NCBI GenBank assembly: GCA_037893225.1
Contig: JAZGUH010000401.1
Span: 992,001-1,056,000, forward strand
Source of the DNA: Hippasteria phrygiana
Lineage: Eukaryota > Echinodermata > Asteroidea > Valvatida > Goniasteridae
DNA: 64,000 nt
Reading direction: 5' to 3'
Each line of letters begins with the position of its first letter. Position 1 is the stretch's first letter. Made by a program: the position numbers and the translations under genes. Of this stretch, positions 56,888 through 64,000 are shown piece by piece. Below the pieces are notes generated by a model. The model was given only the letters and a program-made list of their open reading frames with translations. It was not told the origin of the DNA and searched no databases.

Positions 56888-57835
56888 GAGACGATTTCTG
56901 GATCTAGATAGTTATACTCCGACAAAACGGATACCCGCATCACATCAGAGTTTGTGACCTATGACCTTTGATGACTGGACCGAAGCAGAACATTTATTTA
57001 AGATGGTTCTTCACTGCAGATTTCAAGCTGTTGTAATTAGTGATGTCTAGAATTGAGTGTTTATTATTTAGATTACACGACTTAACATGATGTTTAAAAT
57101 AGCTCACAATCTTGTTGACATATTCCCAAGAGGAAGAATTCCGGAAGTGTAGACTACAAGACAAGACAAGACATTGATTACATGAACCATCTTACCAAGC
57201 CAACATGACAGACAAGACGACGACATCCCCATTCATACATGCAAATCCAAGTCAGCTCAGCAGTTTACGTCAACAACTTTTTTCCTTGGACAATCCCACA
57301 CTGGAAAAGCTTGCCACACTCAGTTCTAGACATCACTGTCTGCAGTGAAGAACCATCTTAAATACATTTTCTGCTTCGGTCCAATCATCAAATGTCATAG
57401 GTCACAAACTCTGATGTGATGCGGGTATCCGTTTTGTCGGAGTATAATGCTGCGTTCCAATCACGTCGTGTTTCTCGTGTTCACGAGTTCACTAGTCGTA
57501 TTATAGCGTTCTTATCGCCTGGTAACTCGTATTCACCAGTGGTGAACTGGAGGCGGAATTTTCTTCTCGAGTTCACGACTTGACAAAAATGGCGGGGCAT
57601 TTTTCAAATCTGGCTTCGGCTTGGGCTTCGGCTTCGCTGTTTTAGTTCGGCAGAAACCATGCTTTAGTATGTGCCCAGACCAAAATATTCGGACTACTGA
57701 CTTTGGTCGTTGCGCTTGCGCAATGTGCATGAAGGCCTGTGCGCGTGCGTGGTGAGTAGCATTATAATGCACGCGAGAAACACGACGTGATTGGAACGCA
57801 GCATAACTATCCAGATCCAGAAATCGTCTAAAACA
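56888..57835. repeat. Inverted repeat split by a Harbinger-like MITE
   Basis: 56888-57060 is the inverse of 57316-57447 joined to 57804-57835 (for example AAGATGGTTCTTCACTGCAG, CATAGGTCACAAACTCTGAT and GATTTCTGGATCTAG-type blocks). The left arm holds the uninterrupted sequence. Just before it a 24-base unit GGAACTTGTCTGTTGTGTCA occurs twice (56838, 56863). Confidence 0.85.
57448..57803. mobile_element. PIF/Harbinger-like MITE, TAA target duplication
   Basis: The ends are TGCTGCGTTCCAATCACGTC and its exact inverse, with TAA on both sides (57445-57447, 57804-57806). The opposite arm of the host inverted repeat reads through the site with one TAA (about 56911-56913). A 3-bp TAA/TWA duplication is typical of PIF/Harbinger. 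Length is 356 bases; no coding. Confidence 0.85.
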
Positions 57836-57947
57836 TGCGCGCATTGATTCTATAATTTGCAAACGGCGTGCAGATTTTTTGGCCGTGTGCATGGCCTATG
57901 CATTGCATTTTGGTCGGTTACGTGGTCCATAATAGTGTAAAAAATAC

Positions 57948-58106
57948 CTCCCTGGTCCAGTTGTTTTCCGCGCGCTTATCCCGATTTTTGAAATCGGGTG
58001 ACCGAACATCATACAAGCAAGGATAATCTGGCCACAAATCAACCAGCTTGTCCTCTAAAATATAGTCGCTAACAACGTTGCTGACGCTTTCGCTGGGGGC
58101 CGCCAT
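57948..58106 (-). CDS. First exon of a MADF-domain (Myb/SANT-like) gene, or its remnant
   Basis: The minus-strand frame from ATG at 58106 starts MAAPSESVSNVVSDYILEDK and continues LVDLWPDYPCLYDVRSPDFK and NRDKRAENNWTRE. This is the first half of a MADF domain: L-x-x-L-W-x-x-Y-P-x-L-Y-D, D-F-K-N-R-x-x-R, W. The start has a strong context (AAAATGGCGG). A donor (GAG|GTATTT) follows at about 57947, in phase 0. I cannot find the rest of the domain at lower coordinates, where transposons lie. It may be a real gene with a distant second exon or an isolated remnant. MADF/Myb-like proteins are also encoded by Harbinger transposons. Confidence 0.55.
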
Positions 58107-58284
58107 TTTGAAAATCACGTGAACCGAGTAGGCCTGTGCGCTTTCTTGGCTAGTTCATTTTTTGCTCAGCACGTATAGCTCAGGTTTCCCGCACACGGTG
58201 AGTTTTTCCCCTCGCGAAGCGAAATAAATCAAGCATGACAGATATTTGCCTCACGGCCTCGCGCAGCAGAAAACGCACTAAACA

Positions 58285-58628
58285 TTCCCTAAGTACATAA
58301 AGGTTACTTACCTGCCATATAATGGAGTTATATGAGATAATGGAGGAGAGACTCAAGCTGTACATTGCCCCTCGTAATGCAGTCTGATCCACCCTTTTGA
58401 AGTAATGGTATGGTCCTTCATTCAAATGCAAAAACTTCAATCCCCCAGCGGCGAAAACTCCAATCATGCCATCGTTGTCTCTTTGAATCTTTAAATTCTG
58501 GCGACGGCTGAACCAGGGCCAGGGTGACTGCATAAAAACAGGGGGGAGGGAAACACGAGTCTCTCCTCCATTATCTCATATAATTCCAATTATATGGCAG
58601 GTAAGTAACCTTTATGTAATTAGGGAAT
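58285..58628. repeat. Inverted repeat at the 3' end of the DIRS-like element
   Basis: 58285-58353 and 58557-58628 are inverted copies (TTACTTACCTGCCATATAAT, TTATATGAGATAATGGAGGA, GAGACTC). Part of the motif is also present directly at 58626-58665 (GGAGAGACACAAGCTGTAGA). Terminal and internal complementary repeats are expected in DIRS elements. Each arm contains a perfect splice-donor-like CAGGTAAGTA. Confidence 0.75.
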
Positions 58629-58739
58629 TATATTTCGCTAATGTCGGAGAGACACAAGCTGTAGATTTTAAAGCACAATAACCATGCATACCTTTAAGCC
58701 GAAGCCAGAAGCCTGTCCAAACTCCTTCCCCTCGGTGGT

Positions 58740-59856
58740 CTGTCTGTGGTAGAACGTCGTAAAGGTTCTGGATGATGTCCAATCAGCTGTCTTGAGAATA
58801 TCTCTTGTAGAAACTCCAGCTCGAGCTGCTGCTGAAGTTGAAGCACTTCTGGTAGAGTGTGCTTTGAAGACAGAAGTGTCTATACCGGGATTGGTTCATA
58901 ACATATTTAATCCATCGAGATATTGTTGATGACACCACTGGATGATAAGGTTTGCCATCGGTTAAGAACAATTGAGTCATTCTAGAATTGCCGGAGCCTC
59001 TGTGCGAACTTGTTCTATCGAAATATTCTTCTAATGCTCTTGAAACACATAACTTCCGGTTATTGGGGAACCGATTCAAACGTACTTCTGGGCAAGGTCT
59101 AGACATAGAAGTATACTTCGTCAGTTTAGTCAAAGTGAACACATAGCTTTTACTGGGTTCCTTGCTCATACGAGATATATCAAGTGCTGTAAGGGATGAG
59201 CAACGGCCAGCTGATACTAGTGCCACTAACATGGCGAGTTTCTCGGATAGTTGTCGGGTAGAGAAGCCAAAAACTTCAATACTTTACTTACATCCCAAGT
59301 GGAGTTGTATCTAGGCTGTGGAGGTCGCAAGTTAAACACTCCCTTGAAAAACCTTATGATAAGTTGATGTTGTCCTATCGGCGATCCGTTGACAAAATCA
59401 TGCGCAGAGGATATGGCGGAACGGTAGACATTTTAATGTACGGTATTGTAAACCAAGATTTAGAAAATCTTGAAGAAACTGTAATACGTGAGCTGCAGAT
59501 GCTTGAACTGGATTAATCTTTCTTCGAACACACCAGCTATACAAGCGTCTCCAAGATGAATTACATTGTGTGTGAGTACTTCTCCGCCAAGAGAGTAAAA
59601 TTGTCTCGGATACGTTCTGCGAAATGCCTCTTGAAGCGAGATCTTTCCGCATAACCGCCAAGCGGCTAATTGCATCTTCAGTGCAAGCGGATGTCGTTGA
59701 AAGTTGTGAGGAAAGCGCAAAATATCTTGTCGTCTGGGTAGAAGTAATGGTGCCACTATTGTAAGTTGAAGAAGTTTCGGGTACCAAGGTTGCGTCTTCC
59801 AGACTGCAGCTATGAGTACGATGTCGCACGTCTCCTCGGACACTCTCCGTAGGCAA
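58740..59856 (-). pseudogene. DIRS-type tyrosine recombinase, frameshifted
   Basis: The N-terminal part (59398-59856) has SETILLSWRRSTHTQCNSSW, PVQASAAHVLQFLQDF and LNLGLQYRTL, the SAM-like DNA-binding region. The catalytic part starts ALVSAGRCSSLTALDIS (first Arg) at about 59220. After a frame change near 58890 the strand carries FKAHSTRSAS (H-x-x-R) and a final F-T-T-F-Y (nucleophile Tyr) near 58750. So R, H-x-x-R and Y are all present in the DNA but not in one frame. Confidence 0.8.
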
Positions 59857-61317
59857 CCGGGCAGAAGAACAAATGGAGGGAAAGCATGTTCAGAATTATC
59901 GCATCTATATACTCGCCACGCCATTGGATCTGGTTTCCAAGAGACGATCTTGCCAAATTGAGTGATTCAGGCGTGTAGCAAACAGATTTATTTTGGGTTG
60001 GAAGGAGAGTTTTTCCATAATCTTGTTGAATATCTCCGGAAGAAGGAACCATTCCGACCTGTAGTGGAACATTCTGGACATGTGGTCTGCCGAGAGGTTC
60101 TGGGACCCTGGAAGGTGTTCCGCTGAAATGAATATATTCCTCTTCATGCACCAGACCCATATCTTCACTGCCAGTCGTGAGAGGAGCTGAGAGTGGGTGC
60201 CGCCTTTGTGAACAATGTAGGCCATGGCAGTAGAGCTGTCCATCTGCAGGCGAACATGAAGATCGGTGTGCTCGTTGAGAAGAGCTTTGAGACCGTACTC
60301 CATTGCCAGTAGCTCCATGTAGTATATGCGTTTTTCTGTTCTAATGGTGTCCAACGGCCCCCCGTGTGTGTCTGTCCGAGGCAGGCGCCCAAACCCACCA
60401 TTGATGCGTCTGTCTGGATGCAGAGGTCCGGAGTAGGATGAACAATATGGTGACGGTTCCAAGCCTTGAGTGATTGCACCCACCAGTCTAATTCTTCCTG
60501 CGACTCCTCCGACAGCACCACGGAAGCCTCGTAAGAGTTGTTCGAGCGTAATGCTGTGATCTTGTCGTGTTGTAGGCCGCGATAAAACAGTGGGGCCGGA
60601 AAAACTGATTGTATGGTAGCGGACATCCGTCCTACTATTAGACTTGCTAGGTCGCGAACTGTCAACGTTTGAGAAGCCTTTATCTCCAGACACTGTTGTA
60701 TTATTTTGTCCAATTTCTGTTGAGACAAAGAAAGAGTCATTTTCTTTGAGTCTATTAGGAACCCTAAGTACATAACCTCCTGTTTGGGTTCTATTTCTGA
60801 CTGAATTTATGGTGAAACCCAGATTCTCCAAAAGATGCCGAGTTAGTTGAATATTGTGGTTACATTCTAGAGAGGTAGCTCCTGGAATTAGGATGTCATC
60901 CAAGTAAAACACATAACGGACTCCTTGTTGACGAAGATAGGCAGCTACTGGTTTCAAAACCTTAGTAAAAGTTCGGGGGAACTTGAAAGGCCGAAGGAAA
61001 GGCATTCCCCCAAGGCAAGTGAACTGAAAAGAAGTGCCCTGCCAAATACAACGAAGAAATTTACGATCTGATGATCGTATTGGAATTGTTAATAAGCAAA
61101 TTTGAGGTCTAAAGAAGCTATACAATTGTAGGGACCCTGTAAGTCCTTCACGACGGAGATGCCCTCCATATTGAAGTGACGGTAAATAATGAACTTGTTG
61201 AGTAGGCGTAAATTTATGATTGGCCTGATCCCCAGATTGTTTAGGGACTAGAAAAACTGTAGAAATGAATTGGCCTACCCCTGCTCTTTCCTTAGTTACT
61301 GCGCCCTTCTCCAGCAT
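59810..61317 (-). pseudogene. DIRS-type reverse transcriptase and RNase H, frameshifted
   Basis: Starts LEKGAVTKERAGVGQFISTV (about 61310) with STVFLVPKQSG. The polymerase site VRYVFYLDDILIPG is at about 60910 (Y-L-D-D). The thumb YLGFLIDSKKMTLSLS lies in a shifted frame (60165-60773), with TPDLCIQTDASMVGLGACLG as the first RNase H Asp. The original frame then resumes with YYMELLAMEYGLKALL and RLQMDSSTAMAYI (second Glu and Asp), LPGSQNLSADHMSR. A later piece FPPFVLLPGCLRRV and WKTQPWYPKLL follows, as in DIRS C-termini. Confidence 0.8.
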
Positions 61318-61676
61318 CTTCAGAATTTCCGTCTTGAGAATAGTTTCCTGAAGTTTGTTTGGAACTCGGGTTACGGGTATAATGTCCCTGAACCGGCATG
61401 CAAGTACATTCCAAATGAAATCCCTGCACAGTTTGTAAAATCCAGGGGTCTTGTGTGATTAAGGCGTATGGGCGAATTACAAACGGTATGTGAATCGTTG
61501 GACGGTAAGCAAATTAGGTCTTTAGACCGTCGAACGGTTTGTGAACTATCGTTTGGGCCTCGCTTTCAGACCCCAAACGGTTTGCTTTTTTGTACCAGCT
61601 TCAAGTGCCCAACAAAAGAGGCTGATTGCCGTTGGGGTTTTACCAAACAAAGGAGCGTCCTGCCTGCTGGACTTCA

Positions 61677-61742
61677 ATGGCTGTGCCGCCGCTAATCCTC
61701 CAAGGTTAATTAACCCTGGTGGATTAGCAGTGGCACAGCCAT
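61677..61742. repeat. 66-bp palindrome
   Basis: ATGGCTGTGCCGCCGCTAAT pairs with the inverse of ATGGCTGTGCCACTGCTAAT around GGTTAATTAACC. It lies among repeated ACGGT motifs (61480-61900, for example CAAACGGTTTG and CATACCGTTTG), which I cannot assign. Confidence 0.8.
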
Positions 61743-62009
61743 TTAGGCGACCACTGTTATCACAATGGAGGCTAATCCGATAAGTACTCCATTTTGCAGC
61801 CTACCAACCTCCGACCGTGAGCACTGAAGTGCATACGTTTTGGCCCATACCGTTTGGGAACTCTCAAGTAATTTGCATACCGTTTCTAAATCGCACTGAC
61901 TCCTAACTTCTAGTTGTGAAGAAACCATTTTTACCCGACCTGCTATCGGTAAGGAAGATGCATGCTGGAGGGGCGAAGGTACCAGATAGCATGCTGATGT
62001 TGCGTCAAT

Positions 62010-62570
62010 GTCGGTTTTTGATCGGCAATGTCGGCGTTGGCATTTTGTGTTCAGCCAACGTTGGGCCAATGTCATCAATTGATCGGTAATGTCGGCGTTG
62101 GATTAAAGTTGGTGTTTGACAATGGGTCACTGTTGGGTAAAAGTTGGCAATCCTGACGTCGGCCAAATTTAGGAAACAAATGCTCGGCCAACATTGGTTA
62201 TGGGCTGTGATTCAACATTGGCGTCATGCTGGTTAGGAAGGTTGAAACAACGTTGGGTGAAGGTTTGCAATCGTCATGTCGGCCAGATGTAGGAAGAAAA
62301 TGTTCGACCAACGTTGATTGTAGGTCATGATTAAACATTGGCGTTATGCTGGTTAGGAAGGTTGAAACAACGTTGGTAAAAAGGTTGGCAATCCTGACGT
62401 CGGCCAAATGTAGGAAACAAATGCTCGGCCAACGTTGGGCTGTGATTCAACATTGGCGTCATGCTGGTTAGGAAAGTTGGAACAACGTTGGTAAAAAGGT
62501 GGCAATCGTCATGTCGGTCAAATGTAGTTAGCAAATGCTATGCGAACGTTGGTTGCAGGCTGTGATTCAA
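62010..62570 (+). repeat. Tandem repeat of 113-123 bp with CAACGTTG motifs
   Basis: ACATTGGCGTCATGCTGGTT occurs at about 62214, 62337 and 62450, with GTTGGCAATCCTGACGTCGG and GCTCGGCCAACGTTGG between. Decayed units extend upstream to about 62010. CAACGTTG motifs also dominate 63640-64000. Confidence 0.85.
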
Positions 62571-62579
62571 CATTTATTG

Positions 62580-63180
62580 AATATTTATATATTTGAGTTC
62601 TATTATTTCAAACAAACCTTTGAATAATGGGGACACCATGGTAGCAAAGTTAGACACGTACTGCCTACTTAATTTGTTTGTTCATAAGGAAATTGGACGT
62701 GACAATAAGAGTTCATAATGTATTTCGTGTAAATTCTAGGTGATTTCGCAGAATGTTGTGAAATCTAGCGGAATTCTTAAATGCATCAGGCGGACGTGTT
62801 CGATTTCATTCTGGTTATACCCTGTCGGTAAAGTGCACCACAATCAGAACAGACACTAGAGGATAACATGGTATATTTTCATGACATTCTGAGTTATAAC
62901 GGCTTGGGATTTTGCCCTACATGTGTTTGTGTGTATGTGTGTACGTGTATTCCAGTGCAGCCAGTACATTTAATTAGCTGGTAGCAGATTTGTTATTAGT
63001 ATTATTAGTATTAGTCCAAGGTGGTTAAAACAAATTACGAGTAATAATTAATAGGTTATGATTAACCAGTGAGTTCTGAATGAGCGTCGTACTATGCTGC
63101 TATTCGTTTTTTGTGTTGTCGTACGAAACTGTACGAAGAATTTCTGATCTATTGATTACTACACAGAGATATATTCAAGT
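62580..63180. other. AT-rich DNA, no gene seen
   Basis: No gene or clear repeat is recognised, apart from a short TTAGTATTA microsatellite near 63000 and a TG-rich tract near 62925. Confidence 0.5.
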
Positions 63181-63188
63181 AGAATAAG

Positions 63189-63600
63189 AAAACCCAGGTC
63201 ACTGACTGACGTTGATAGGTGGAAATTCAGCCACCGAATTCCGGCAGTTTTTGTTGTACACAGGGCCAGTGTGATGTTAAGGGCATTCTGGAAGACGTGT
63301 TCTCTAATTAAGAACTTCTTACTGCTCCACGCTACCATTTTAATCTTGGTTAATTCAACATTCCACAAAGTGTTGTCCGATTATGCACATGAGTTGTTAG
63401 TCAAATTTGTCAATCACTTTGCAGATTTATATGGTCAAAGGTACGTTGTGTACAATGTACATGGACTGATCCATTTAGCTGCAGAAGTGAAGCTGTATGG
63501 GCCTCTTGATAGCATATAGTGTTTTCAATTCGAAAATTTCCTGAAGACTCCGAAGAAAATGTTCCGAAAAGCTACATTTTCTCTGCAACAGGTTATTTGA
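63189..63600 (+). pseudogene. CACTA (En/Spm)-type transposase-derived fragment
   Basis: Plus-strand frames carry DVDRWK and a Q-F-L-L-Y-T-G-P-like stretch, then LLLHATILILVNSTF, DYAHELLVKFVNHFADLYGQ, YVVYNVHGLIHLAAEVKLYG and, past a TAG at 63517-63519, CFQFENFLK. The N-V-H-x-L-x-H-L-x-x-D/E-V-x-x-x-G-x-L-D-S pattern with a following F-x-F-E-N matches the C-terminal region of CACTA-type transposase proteins common in marine animals. Frame changes near 63260 and the in-frame stop mark it as broken. Confidence 0.65.
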
Positions 63601-63639
63601 TCGTAGAATCTCTGAAGGTCAAGAAGTAATATAGTCTAC

Positions 63640-64000
63640 CCAGTCAGCACACGACGTTAGTGCAACGTTGGATGTTGTTTGAAATGACGTCATGACGTCG
63701 AAATACCATAAAACAACGTTGTTTCAACGTCATTTGTGCGACATTGGTTTTACATCGTAGCAAGACATTTTTTTAACATTGCATAATTGCGTCGCTATGT
63801 TGTCAACGTAAATTCAATGTTTATCCAACTTTGGGCTGGTGACGTTGTTTCAACGTACGGATTTCTACATTTATCCAACTTTGAATAACTGTAAATTACG
63901 TCGCGATATTATCAACTAAATTCAATGTTTATCCAATCGTTATTAAACGTTGAATCAACGTGGACATGTCTACGTTGATTTAACGTTGTGATTTCAACAT
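63640..64000 (+). repeat. CAACGTTG-rich repeat running off the window
   Basis: Motifs such as AACAACGTTGTTTCAACGTC, TTCAATGTTTATCCAACTTT (twice or more) and GTTGATTTAACGTTG recur irregularly. They resemble subterminal arrays of DNA transposons. The downstream limit is outside the window. Confidence 0.75.

Larger units (their letters stand above)
58285..61450 (-). mobile_element. DIRS-like tyrosine-recombinase retrotransposon, decayed
   Basis: Minus-strand order is reverse transcriptase, RNase H, then tyrosine recombinase, with an inverted-repeat structure beyond the recombinase (58285-58628). This set defines DIRS-type elements, which use a recombinase instead of an integrase. Frameshifts interrupt both enzymes. 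No matching 5' repeat or Gag is found above 61.45 kb, so it is probably 5' truncated. Confidence 0.85.

Overview
The window is animal genomic DNA. It has multi-exon genes with GT-AG introns, TTAA-, TA- and TAA-type DNA transposons, a tRNA-derived SINE, LINE, Ty3/Gypsy and DIRS-like retroelements, and many foldback MITEs. Extracellular HYR (hyalin repeat), MAM, SEA and EGF modules suggest a marine invertebrate deuterostome. I lean to an echinoderm or hemichordate but cannot exclude a cephalochordate; the species is not decided by the sequence.

From about 0.4 to 43.5 kb the plus strand carries the 3' part of one gene in 17 exons. They encode the end of a MAM domain, nine HYR domains (each exactly one 273-nt exon of class 1-1), a SEA domain in two exons with a G-S-V-L-V cleavage motif, an EGF domain in two exons, a transmembrane exon, and two short cytoplasmic exons ending in a stop. 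All exon phases join without conflict, giving 1146 codons plus stop. The product is most simply a type I membrane adhesion or matrix receptor. HYR2 to HYR6 lie in tandemly duplicated ~4-kb two-exon units (unit 1 from ~15.03 kb, unit 2 from ~23.2 kb, a third partial unit from ~27.36 kb). The units still align through their introns, so each copy acts as an empty site for insertions in the other: a THAP-coding TIR element, a LINE, a probable 1.35-kb solo LTR and a MITE.

The 13.6-kb intron between HYR1 and HYR2 is a nest of transposons. A Tc1/mariner-like element (arms at ~3.36-4.15 and ~14.83-15.02 kb) is split by a ~10.3-kb insertion bounded by short inverted repeats and a near-perfect 8-bp target duplication. 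Inside that lie a ~1.6-kb foldback element, a TTAA element, a SINE, and a 5.8-kb stretch bounded by perfect 21-bp inverted repeats and filled with minisatellites.

From 43.5 kb onward the DNA is mainly mobile: MITEs, two related mariner-like elements (the other at 34.6-35.5 kb), an SGNH-hydrolase fragment, a decayed Ty3/Gypsy element (51.3-55.7 kb, minus), a MULE-like and a Harbinger-like MITE with clean target duplications, a MADF-domain first exon (minus, 57.9-58.1 kb), a decayed DIRS-like tyrosine-recombinase retrotransposon (58.3-61.4 kb, minus), tandem repeats, and a CACTA-type transposase pseudogene at 63.2-63.6 kb.
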